Notes under the pieces: model-generated
What the model was told of the DNA's origin: nothing
Database searches by the model: none
What the model saw: only the letters and a program-made list of their open reading frames with translations
Part shown: positions 33,391-42,947 of the stretch, piece after piece
Numbering within the stretch: the stretch's first letter is position 1
Layout: each line of letters starts with the position of its first letter
Program-made: the position numbers and the translations under genes
From: Pelagivirga sediminicola
Lineage (GTDB): Bacteria > Pseudomonadota > Alphaproteobacteria > Rhodobacterales > Rhodobacteraceae
DNA: 64,000 nt
NCBI RefSeq assembly: GCF_003072125.1
Contig: NZ_QCYH01000001.1
Coordinates: 186,001-250,000, forward strand
Direction: 5' to 3'

Positions 33391-34706
33391 TGGATCCTCT
33401 GATTCTGGGCGCGCTGGTCGCGATCTGCACGATTGCGGTGCTGTTTTCCGGCGTGTCGGTGGCGCTGGGTCTGCTGATCGTGTCGGGGGGCTTTCTGGTG
33501 ATGTTCGACGGGATGCGCTCGCTCGAACTCATGCCCGAGCTGTTTTTCGGCAGTCTCAACAGTTTCGCGCTGCTCAGCATCCCGATGTTCATCATCATGG
33601 GCGCCTCTATCGCCTCGACGCGGGCGGGCGCGGACCTCTATGAGGCGCTGGAGCGGTGGCTGACGCGCATTCCCGGCGGGCTGGTGATCTCGAACCTTGG
33701 CGCCTGCGCACTCTTTGCGGCGATGTCCGGGTCCAGCCCGGCCACTTGCGCGGCCATCGGCAAGATGGGCATCCCAGAGATGCGCAAGCGCGGCTATCCC
33801 GACGGCGTGGCGGCGGGCAGCATCGCGGCGGGCGGCACGCTGGGCATCCTCATTCCGCCGTCGGTCACGATGATCGTGTATGGCATCGCGACCGAGACGT
33901 CGATCGGGCGTCTGTTTCTGGCCGGTGTGATTCCCGGCCTGCTGCTGGTCGTGCTCTTCATGGCGTGGTCGCTTTTTTCCACGTGGAAATCGGGCAATGC
34001 GCAGGTGCTGACGGCGGGCAGCTATAGCTGGCGGCAGAAATTCGAGATCCTGCCGCGCGTCCTTCCGTTCCTGATCATCATCCTCGGCGTGCTTTACGCG
34101 ATGTATGGCGGTATCGCCACACCGTCCGAGACGGCGGCGGTCGGCGCATTGCTGTGCATCGTGATCGCCATGGTGATCTACAAACTCTGGAGCCCATCGG
34201 GCCTGTGGGTGATCCTGCGCGACAGCACGCGGGAATCGGTGATGATCCTCTTCATCATCGCGGCTGCCGGCGTGTTTTCCTACATGCTCAGCAGCCTTTT
34301 CATCACCCAGAGCATCGCCGAATGGATCGGCACGCTGGACGTCAACCGCTGGGTTCTGATGGGGGCGATCAACCTGTTCCTGCTGGTCGCCGGGTTCTTT
34401 TTGCCGCCCGTCGCGGTGATCCTGATGGCGGCGCCGATCCTGATGCCGATCATCACCATCGCGGGATTCGATCCGATCTGGTTTGCCGTGGTGCTGACGA
34501 TCAACATGGAAATCGGCCTGATCAGCCCGCCGGTGGGGCTGAACCTTTATGTCATCAACGGCATCGCGCCCGACATCTCGCTGAAGACGATCCTGTACGG
34601 CTCGCTGCCCTTCGTGGGCTGCATGGTTCTGGCGATCATCCTTCTGTGCATCTTTCCGGACCTTGCCACATGGCTGCCCGATGCGGTGATGGGCGACGCG
34701 GTATGA
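33390..34706 (+). CDS. dctM: TRAP transporter large permease subunit
   Basis: This 438-residue protein has about twelve membrane helices and the DctM family motifs: SIPMFIIMGASIAS, MSGSSPATCAAIGKMG, GGTLGILIPPSVTMIVYG and GLISPPVGLNLYVI. It uses a sodium gradient to take up the substrate delivered by DctP. The start overlaps the dctQ stop by one base, and its own stop overlaps the decarboxylase ATG, so the operon is translationally coupled. Confidence 0.95.
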   Translation: MDPLILGALVAICTIAVLFSGVSVALGLLIVSGGFLVMFDGMRSLELMPELFFGSLNSFALLSIPMFIIMGASIASTRAGADLYEALERWLTRIPGGLVISNLGACALFAAMSGSSPATCAAIGKMGIPEMRKRGYPDGVAAGSIAAGGTLGILIPPSVTMIVYGIATETSIGRLFLAGVIPGLLLVVLFMAWSLFSTWKSGNAQVLTAGSYSWRQKFEILPRVLPFLIIILGVLYAMYGGIATPSETAAVGALLCIVIAMVIYKLWSPSGLWVILRDSTRESVMILFIIAAAGVFSYMLSSLFITQSIAEWIGTLDVNRWVLMGAINLFLLVAGFFLPPVAVILMAAPILMPIITIAGFDPIWFAVVLTINMEIGLISPPVGLNLYVINGIAPDISLKTILYGSLPFVGCMVLAIILLCIFPDLATWLPDAVMGDAV

Positions 34707-35968
34707 CGGTTCTGTCGGACCTTCTGGCCGCCGTGTTCGAGCGGGGGCTGGGCGCCGCGCGCCAGGGCGACTGGAGCCGCAGGCCGCTGGAGGAATTGGC
34801 CGATGCGCTGATCAGCACCCAGGGCCAGACCTCCGGCCATCTGCTGGCCGAGCAGGTGCTGGCGCGTTTCAACTCCGCGGATGATGCGGCGCGGATCGCG
34901 TTCTTTCACCATCTGGCGGAACACATGAATGTGGATCCTGCCGCCGCGCGCGCGGCGCTCAATGCCTACGAAGGGACGCCGTCGCGCGCCACCTACCGCG
35001 CGTTTCTGGCCGCGAGCGAGCCGCCGCGACAGGAGCTGATCCGCCGCCTGAACCAGATCGAGGGCGCCACCGGTGCGCTGGTGGCGATGCGCGCGGATCT
35101 GCTGCGTCTGGGGCAGGGCGTGCCGGAGCTGGAGGCGCTGGACCTCGATTTCCGGCATCTGTTCAAATCCTGGTTCAATCGCGGCTTTCTGGTGCTGCGG
35201 CCGATCACGTGGCAGACGCCCGCCGACATCCTGGAAAAGATCATCGCCTACGAGGCGGTCCACACCATCGACAGCTGGGAGGATCTGCGCCGCCGTGTGC
35301 AGCCCGAGGACCGCCGCTGTTTCGCGTTCTTTCACCCGGCGATGCCCGACGAGCCGCTGATTTTCGTCGAAGTCGCCCTGACGCGCGGCATCCCCGGCGC
35401 GGTTCAGCCGCTTCTGGCCGAAGGGCGCGCCGCGCTTGCCGCGCCGGAGGCCGATACGGCGGTGTTCTATTCGATCTCGAACTGCCAGGCGGGGCTGGCC
35501 GGCATCTCCTTTGGCAATTCGCTGATCAAGCAGGTGGCCACCGATCTTGCGGCCGAGCTGCCGCGGCTGGCGCGGTTTGTCACCCTCTCGCCGATCCCCG
35601 GCCTGATGGAGTGGCTGAAGGGCGCCGGGATCGCGCTGACGGACGCCGATCTGCCCGCCCTTGCCGCGCATTACCTGCTGAACGTCAAGAGGCGCGCCGC
35701 CGCGCCGCGCGATCCCGTGGCGCGGTTCCATCTGGGCAATGGCGCGATCGTCCACGCCTTGCACGCGGGCGCCGATCTGTCGCAAAAGGGGCGCGCGCAA
35801 TCGGGGGGCGTGATGGTGAATTACCTCTACGACCTACGCCGCACCGCCGAGCGTCACGAGGCGTTTGCCACCGATGGCACCATCGCCGCGTCGCCCGCGG
35901 TCAAATCGCTGGCCGCGTCGGCGCAGCCCATGCTGAAAGGAGCCCTTGATGGCGAACCCACTGTTTGA
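34703..35968 (+). CDS. matA: Malonyl-CoA decarboxylase
   Basis: It converts malonyl-CoA to acetyl-CoA and CO2. The protein (421 aa) has the helical N-terminal domain and the GNAT-like catalytic domain of the MLYCD family. The active-site serine region FYSISNCQAGLAGISFGN and the histidine region ARFHLGNGAIVHAL are plain, as is SWFNRGFLVLRPITWQTPA. The start is fixed by ATGA overlap with dctM. Together with MatB it would turn imported malonate into acetyl-CoA. The gene overlaps matB by 20 bases. Confidence 0.94.
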   Translation: MTVLSDLLAAVFERGLGAARQGDWSRRPLEELADALISTQGQTSGHLLAEQVLARFNSADDAARIAFFHHLAEHMNVDPAAARAALNAYEGTPSRATYRAFLAASEPPRQELIRRLNQIEGATGALVAMRADLLRLGQGVPELEALDLDFRHLFKSWFNRGFLVLRPITWQTPADILEKIIAYEAVHTIDSWEDLRRRVQPEDRRCFAFFHPAMPDEPLIFVEVALTRGIPGAVQPLLAEGRAALAAPEADTAVFYSISNCQAGLAGISFGNSLIKQVATDLAAELPRLARFVTLSPIPGLMEWLKGAGIALTDADLPALAAHYLLNVKRRAAAPRDPVARFHLGNGAIVHALHAGADLSQKGRAQSGGVMVNYLYDLRRTAERHEAFATDGTIAASPAVKSLAASAQPMLKGALDGEPTV

Positions 35969-37460
35969 CACGCTTTTCGGGCGCCACGCGGGCAGCGATG
36001 CGCCCTTTCTGATCCTGCCGGATGGCGCGGTTCTGTCCTATGCCGCCTTTCTGGCGCAGGCCGCGCGGATTGCCGGGCATCTGGCCGAGCTGGGCTTGCG
36101 GCCCGGTGACAGGCTGGCCGCGCAGGTGGCCAAATCGCCCGAGGCTCTGGCGCTTTATGCCGCCTGCGTTCAGGCCGGCGTGGTATTCCTGCCGCTCAAC
36201 ACCGCATACACGGCCAGCGAAGTGACCTATTTTCTCAAGGATTCGGGCGCCGCGCTGATCGTGTGCGACAGCAGCGCGCGCGCGGATCTGGCGCAGGTGG
36301 CGGAGGATCTGGGCGCGCAGATCGCAACGCTGGACGCCGATGGCTCCGGCAGCCTGACGGACGGGGCAAAGGGGAAGCCCGATAGCTATCAGACGGCCGA
36401 GCGCGGCGCGGATGATCTGGCCGCGCTGCTGTATACATCGGGCACGACGGGCCGCTCCAAGGGCGCGATGCTGAGCCAGAAGAACCTGCTGAGCAATGCC
36501 GAGGTGCTGGTCGATGAATGGCGGTTCACGCGCGATGACGTGCTGCTGCATGCGCTGCCGATCTTTCACACGCATGGGCTGTTCGTGGCCACGAACATCA
36601 CGCTGGCGGCGGGCGGCGCGATGATTTTCCTGCCGAAATTCGATGTCGACGCGGTGATCGCCCATCTGCCGCGCGCCACCTCGATGATGGGCGTGCCGAC
36701 ATTCTACACCCGCCTTCTGGACGATGCGCGTTTTGACAAGGCGGCGGCGCAGCACATGCGCCTCTTCACCTCGGGCAGCGCGCCGCTGCTGGCCGAAACG
36801 CACGATCGGTTCCGCGCGCGCACCGGCCACGCGATCCTTGAGCGCTATGGCATGACCGAGACGAACATGAACACCTCGAACCCCTATGACGGCGATCGGC
36901 GCGCGGGCACGGTCGGCTTCCCGCTGCCGGGGGTGGAGTTGAAGGTTTGCGATCCGGCCACCGGGGCCGAGCTGCCGCAGGGCGAGGTCGGCCAGCTGGA
37001 GGTGCGCGGCCCGAACGTCTTTCAGGGCTATTGGCAGATGCCCGAAAAGACGGCCGAGGAATTGCGCGCCGACGGGTTTTTCATCACCGGCGATCTGGGG
37101 CTGATCGACGAGCGCGGATATGTGCAGATCGTCGGGCGCGGCAAGGATCTGATCATCTCGGGCGGCTACAACATCTATCCCAAGGAGATCGAGCTGGTGC
37201 TGGACGACCAGCCCGGCGTGCTGGAAAGCGCGGTGATCGGCGTGCCGCATCCCGATTTCGGCGAAACCGTCGTTGGCATCCTCGTGGCCAAGCCGGGGCA
37301 GATGCCCGACGAGGACGCGATCATGGCCGCCGCCGCCGAGGCGCTGGCGCGGTTCAAACATCCCCGCAAGCTGATCGTGGTGGACGCGTTGCCGCGCAAC
37401 ACGATGGGCAAGGTGCAAAAGAACATCCTGCGCGAGCGATATGGCGATTTGTTTACCTAG
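35949..37460 (+). CDS. matB: Malonyl-CoA synthetase
   Basis: A 503-residue ANL-family acyl-CoA synthetase activates malonate with ATP and CoA. The AMP-binding P-loop YTSGTTGRSKGAML, the ILERYGMTETNMN motif and the C-terminal catalytic lysine region PRNTMGKVQKNILRE are present. ALPIFHTHGLFVATN matches the MatB branch. AAAGGAG sits 5 bases before the ATG. It directly follows malonyl-CoA decarboxylase, which confirms the malonate role. Confidence 0.93.
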   Translation: MANPLFDTLFGRHAGSDAPFLILPDGAVLSYAAFLAQAARIAGHLAELGLRPGDRLAAQVAKSPEALALYAACVQAGVVFLPLNTAYTASEVTYFLKDSGAALIVCDSSARADLAQVAEDLGAQIATLDADGSGSLTDGAKGKPDSYQTAERGADDLAALLYTSGTTGRSKGAMLSQKNLLSNAEVLVDEWRFTRDDVLLHALPIFHTHGLFVATNITLAAGGAMIFLPKFDVDAVIAHLPRATSMMGVPTFYTRLLDDARFDKAAAQHMRLFTSGSAPLLAETHDRFRARTGHAILERYGMTETNMNTSNPYDGDRRAGTVGFPLPGVELKVCDPATGAELPQGEVGQLEVRGPNVFQGYWQMPEKTAEELRADGFFITGDLGLIDERGYVQIVGRGKDLIISGGYNIYPKEIELVLDDQPGVLESAVIGVPHPDFGETVVGILVAKPGQMPDEDAIMAAAAEALARFKHPRKLIVVDALPRNTMGKVQKNILRERYGDLFT

Positions 37461-37537
37461 ACCGCATCGCAACCGAGCTTGCGCGCGGCGCGACTTTGAT
37501 GAAAACTGATCTTTGCGGTTATCACAAACCACGATAG

Positions 37538-38155
<618 letters not shown>

Positions 38156-38201
38156 CCGCAACGCGATACAACAAGCGCCCCGCCAGATGGGCGCGACATG
38201 A

Positions 38202-39206
<1,005 letters not shown>

Positions 39207-39226
39207 GACGGGCAGGGATGATTTGA

Positions 39227-39253
39227 CTGGCCGCCCGGCTGACGGGCGGCCAG
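39227..39253 (+). promoter_or_regulatory. dctP-dctQ intercistronic stem-loop 2
   Basis: CTGGCCGCCC (39227-39236) pairs perfectly with GGGCGGCCAG (39244-39253) around a 7-nt loop, at the same place as in the other TRAP operon. No T-run follows. Confidence 0.55.
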
Positions 39254-39272
39254 ATTGCATTGCGGGGGCAGG

Positions 39273-39812
39273 GTGCTGCATCGGATATCAAAGGCTTGGG
39301 CGCGCGCCGAAATGGCCGGAGCTGCCGTGCTCGCGGTTGCGATCACGGGGCTCGTGCTGCTGAACGTGGTCACGCGCGCGATGAGCGCGTCGATCTTCTG
39401 GGTCGATGAAGCGGCGATCATGTCGATGACATGGATGACGTTTCTTGCCGCCTCCGCCGCCGTGCATCACGGCCATTCGGTCAGCGTCACGCTCTTCACC
39501 GACATGCTGCCCGAGGGCGCGGCGCATGCCGCTCAGCGGGCGGTCGACGGTATCGTTCTGGGCTTTGCCGCGCTCATGCTGTGGCTGTGCTGGCGCTGGT
39601 TCCTGCCGCTCGATCTGCTGCGCGCAGGCTTCGATACCGGCGCCTTTCAAGGCGAGACGTTCAATTTCATCTATGCCGAACCGACGCTGACGCTGGGCGT
39701 GCGCAAGTTCTGGCTGTGGCTGATCATGCCGCTCTTTGCGCTTGGCGTGACGCTGCATGCCGTGGCCAACCTGACCCGGCCGTGGAATGCGCGGGCAGGG
39801 GCGGGCGCATGA
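39273..39812 (+). CDS. dctQ: TRAP transporter small membrane subunit 2
   Basis: Four membrane helices (for example AAVLAVAITGLVLLNVVTRA and FWLWLIMPLFALGVTLHAV) and the DctQ pattern FWVDEAAIMSMTWMTFLAAS place it in the family. A GTG start at 39273 with GGGGG 5 bases upstream is preferred; a TTG at 39255 is possible. Its stop overlaps the dctM start by ATGA. Length about 179. Confidence 0.85.
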   Translation: MLHRISKAWARAEMAGAAVLAVAITGLVLLNVVTRAMSASIFWVDEAAIMSMTWMTFLAASAAVHHGHSVSVTLFTDMLPEGAAHAAQRAVDGIVLGFAALMLWLCWRWFLPLDLLRAGFDTGAFQGETFNFIYAEPTLTLGVRKFWLWLIMPLFALGVTLHAVANLTRPWNARAGAGA

Positions 39813-41071
39813 CGGCCGCGTTGTTTCTTGCGCTGCTCTTCGGGGCGGTTCCGATCTCCATCGTTCTGGCGCTCACCGCGCTCAGCTATATCTGGCAGTC
39901 CGGCAACACGGTTCTTTTCGACAGTTTTGCGCAGCAGATGTTCGCCGGCACCGAAAATTACGGCCTGCTGGCGATCCCGCTTTTCATGCTCACCGGCGAG
40001 CTGATGAACGAGGGCGGCATGACCAAGCGGCTGGTCGATGCCGCGCGGGTCGCGGTCGGCGGGTTTCGCGGCGGGCTGGTCTGGATCAACCTGCTGGCCA
40101 ACATGTTCATGGCGGCGATCATCGGCTCCGCCGTCAGCCAGATCGCGGTGATGAGCCGCGCGATGGTGCCCAGCATGGAGCGCGAGGGTTATGACCGGGG
40201 CTTTGCCGCGGCCACCACGGCGGCGGGCGGGCTGCTGGCGCCGGTGATCCCGCCCTCGATGCTGTTCGTGATCTACGGGGTTCTGGCGCAGATCCCGATC
40301 GGCGACATGTTCCTTGCGGGCATCATTCCGGGCCTGATGATGGCCGGCAGCTTCTTTGTCGTCGTCACGCTGATTGGCCTGTCCACGCAGTTCCCCAAGG
40401 GCGAATGGATGACCGCGCGCGCCGCCGTGCAGGCGATCCTTGCGGCGCTGCCCGCCGCGCTGATCCCGGTCGCGATCATCGGCGGCATCGTCATGGGCAT
40501 CGCCACCCCGACCGAAAGCGCGGCGGTCGCATCATTGATCGCCTTCCTCCTGGGCTGGCTGGTCTATGGCGAATTGCGGCCGTCGCAACTGGCCGATCTG
40601 TTCCTGCGCACCGCGCGCAACGCCTCGATGGTGATCTTCATGGTAGCGGCCGCCAACGTCTTTGGCTGGGTCGTCATCTACGAGGCGATCCCCCAGAAGC
40701 TGGCCGCGCTGATCACCTCGCTCACCTCCGATCCGTTCGTCTTTCTGCTGATCGTCATGGGCGCGCTTTTGCTGGTCGGGATGCTGATCGACGGGATCGC
40801 GGCGCTGATCCTGGTCACGCCGATCCTGCTGCCCATCGCCACGGGGCATTACGACATCAGCCCATTCCAGTTCGGCGTTGTCATCAGCATCAATCTCGCC
40901 CTTGGCCTGCTGACGCCACCGGTCGGGGTGGGCCTCTATATCGCCGCTTCGATGAGCGACGTGAAGCCGGTGGCGATTTTCGCCGCGCTCTGGCCTTTCC
41001 TTCTGGCCGTCGTGCTGGTGCTCTTGCTGCTGTGCTATTACCCGATCCTGTCGCTGGCGCTGCTGGGCTGA
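39809..41071 (+). CDS. dctM: TRAP transporter large permease subunit 2
   Basis: The 420-residue permease has the DctM motifs AIPLFMLTGELMNEGG, AIIGSAVSQIAVMSR, AGGLLAPVIPPSMLFVIYG and GLLTPPVGVGLYIA, with about twelve membrane helices. It forms a sodium-coupled importer with the preceding two subunits. Its 3' end overlaps the converging LysR gene by 34 bases. Confidence 0.95.
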   Translation: MTAALFLALLFGAVPISIVLALTALSYIWQSGNTVLFDSFAQQMFAGTENYGLLAIPLFMLTGELMNEGGMTKRLVDAARVAVGGFRGGLVWINLLANMFMAAIIGSAVSQIAVMSRAMVPSMEREGYDRGFAAATTAAGGLLAPVIPPSMLFVIYGVLAQIPIGDMFLAGIIPGLMMAGSFFVVVTLIGLSTQFPKGEWMTARAAVQAILAALPAALIPVAIIGGIVMGIATPTESAAVASLIAFLLGWLVYGELRPSQLADLFLRTARNASMVIFMVAAANVFGWVVIYEAIPQKLAALITSLTSDPFVFLLIVMGALLLVGMLIDGIAALILVTPILLPIATGHYDISPFQFGVVISINLALGLLTPPVGVGLYIAASMSDVKPVAIFAALWPFLLAVVLVLLLLCYYPILSLALLG

Positions 41072-42000
41072 GCGGCGACGTCGCGCAGCGCGGCCAGCAA
41101 TGCGGCGGCGGCGGGCGGCAGGGACGTGTTGCTGCGAAAGGAGGCGCCGACCGGCCCGTCACCGAAGGGCACGGCCAGCGGCAGCTCGGCCAGCGCGCCG
41201 CCCTCGGCGGCATGGGCAACCTCGGCCGGCATCGCGCAGATCATGTCGCTGCCCAGCAAAAGGCCGCGATTGGTGACGAAGCTGACCGATTCCACCATGA
41301 GCGGCGGCATGTACTGGCCTTCGGTGACGAAAAACTGGTCCATCTGGCGGCGCAGCGTCGTGTCGGCCGGGGGCACGATCCAGCCATAGGGGCGCAGATC
41401 GTCGAACCCCAAACCGGCTCGGCCGCAAAGCGGATGGCCCTCCCGCACGACCAGCGCAATCCGCCCATGGCCCAGCGGCATCTGCGTCAGGTCAGACCGG
41501 TGGCGCAGCACCGGCAGGCGGCCCACCACCAGATCCAGCTCGCCCGCACGCAGGCGGGGCATCAGCACCTCGTTCGTGCCCTCAATGACGCGGATCGCCA
41601 GGTTCGGGCGCTGCGCCAGCACCTGCGCGATGGCCAGCGGCAAGAGCCGCGCCGACGCCGCCAGAAGCGTGCCCACCACGATCCGGCCCGCATTGCCGCC
41701 GGCGATATCCTCCAGCTCCTGCGCGGTCGTGCCCAGCTGCGAAAAGATCAACTGCCCGCCGCGGATCAGCGCATCGCCCGCCGCCGTGGGAATGACGCCG
41801 CGATTGGTGCGCTCGAACAGCAGCACGTCAAAATCGATCTCCAGATCCTTGATCATCTTGGTGGCGGCGGGCTGTGACAGGTTCATCTCGCGCGCAGCGT
41901 GCAGGATGCTGCGGTGCCGGCCAACGGCGATCAGCAGGCGCAGTTGCTTCAGCTTCAGCCGGTTGATGACGCGGCTGGTGATCTGCGCGTGCCCCTCCAC
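41038..42000 (-). CDS. LysR-family regulator
   Basis: The N-terminal winged helix (LLIAVGRHRSILHAAREMNLSQPAATKMIKDLE) and a type-2 periplasmic-binding-fold ligand domain mark a LysR regulator of 320 residues. A GTG start lies 3 bases after the stop of the aspartate-dehydrogenase-like gene, so the two are co-transcribed. The likely targets are the divergent molybdenum-hydroxylase operon and the TRAP operon that it faces. The effector is unknown. Confidence 0.9.
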   Translation of the reverse strand: MEGHAQITSRVINRLKLKQLRLLIAVGRHRSILHAAREMNLSQPAATKMIKDLEIDFDVLLFERTNRGVIPTAAGDALIRGGQLIFSQLGTTAQELEDIAGGNAGRIVVGTLLAASARLLPLAIAQVLAQRPNLAIRVIEGTNEVLMPRLRAGELDLVVGRLPVLRHRSDLTQMPLGHGRIALVVREGHPLCGRAGLGFDDLRPYGWIVPPADTTLRRQMDQFFVTEGQYMPPLMVESVSFVTNRGLLLGSDMICAMPAEVAHAAEGGALAELPLAVPFGDGPVGASFRSNTSLPPAAAALLAALRDVAAQPSSASDRIG

Positions 42001-42003
42001 CGC

Positions 42004-42792
42004 CTAGAACCGCATCCAATGGGCGCCATCTTGCACCGCGCGCACCGCGCTCATCGCCGCAAGGGCCGAGGAGCGAGGATTGTCCGGCAGCGCATTGCCC
42101 GAAATGGAGAAATCGAACTGGCCAAAGGCGCCGCGCGCCTCGATCCGGTGGATATTCTGCGTGGCGGCCGGATCGGCGATCAGCTGCACTTCGGTCTTAT
42201 CAAAGCCGAGCCCGGCCAGCGCCACTGCCGCCGCGACATTGGCGTTCTTGGGATAGGCGATGGCGGCATCGCGGGCGCTGCCGGTGAAATGCGCCTCGGG
42301 GGCCGTTATTTCCGCAAGGTCCAACACCTCCTCGGCGGGCGATCCGGCCCAGCCAAGGGGCGGTTTCGTTCCGGTATAGCGCACATGATCCAGCCCGCCG
42401 ACAGAGGCCGCGGCCAGCGCATCGAGTGCGCCGATCGCGCCGGAGGCAAGCCGCAGCGCGCCGCCGCCCGCATCCGCCGCATCGCGCAGCCGCGCCAGCA
42501 GCGCCGGGTCGGCCAGCGCGCCCAGTGACAGCGTCACGACATCGCAGCCCGCCCCGAGCAGGGCAGCGCCATGCTCGGCCAGCCCCGCGTGACCCGCACA
42601 ATCCACGACCAGCCGCACGCATTCGGCCAGTGCCGCCGCCGTCACCACAGGCTCCGCATCCAGCGCCGCGCGGGCCGCGTCCTCGCGCCCCGGGCGCGCC
42701 AGCACCGCGGCCACCGGCGTGCCGCCCTCTGCCAGCGCCTGCGCCACATAGCGCGCGATGGCGCCCTGTCCGATGATCCCGATCCCGCTCAT
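42004..42792 (-). CDS. Aspartate dehydrogenase-like protein
   Basis: A Rossmann fold starts GIGIIGQGAIARYVAQAL. A second domain of the DUF108/aspartate dehydrogenase type carries LASGAIGALDAL, then AIAYPKNANVAAAVALAGLG with the conserved Asn, and the final HRIEARGAFGQFDFSISGN. Such enzymes (NadX) oxidise L-aspartate to iminoaspartate, a quinolinate precursor. In a catabolic cluster it may instead act on a related amino acid. GGAGG lies 6 bases before the ATG at 42792. Length 262 fits. Confidence 0.85.
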   Translation of the reverse strand: MSGIGIIGQGAIARYVAQALAEGGTPVAAVLARPGREDAARAALDAEPVVTAAALAECVRLVVDCAGHAGLAEHGAALLGAGCDVVTLSLGALADPALLARLRDAADAGGGALRLASGAIGALDALAAASVGGLDHVRYTGTKPPLGWAGSPAEEVLDLAEITAPEAHFTGSARDAAIAYPKNANVAAAVALAGLGFDKTEVQLIADPAATQNIHRIEARGAFGQFDFSISGNALPDNPRSSALAAMSAVRAVQDGAHWMRF

Positions 42793-42823
42793 GCAAACCT
42801 CCGAAGCCAATGCGACTGTCAAT

Positions 42824-42834
42824 TTACGCTGTAA
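42824..42834. promoter_or_regulatory. Candidate LysR site in the divergent spacer
   Basis: TTAC-GCT-GTAA is a perfect inverted repeat with a T-N-A-type LysR-box form. It lies between the aspartate-dehydrogenase/LysR operon and the molybdenum-hydroxylase operon, where a local LysR regulator would bind. Confidence 0.4.
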
Positions 42835-42947
42835 CAATGCGGCTGGCTATCGGTTTTCGTGATAGCGGCGGGCCGGGACGGTATTTGCGACGCAGCGCGC
42901 GCTGTAGCATCATGGGGGCGCCGCATCAAAGACAGTCAAAGCGCCCG

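Noticed and set aside
36001..37440. Long minus-strand frame opposite matB
   Set aside because: Shadow of matB; composition matches antisense of a GC-rich coding gene.
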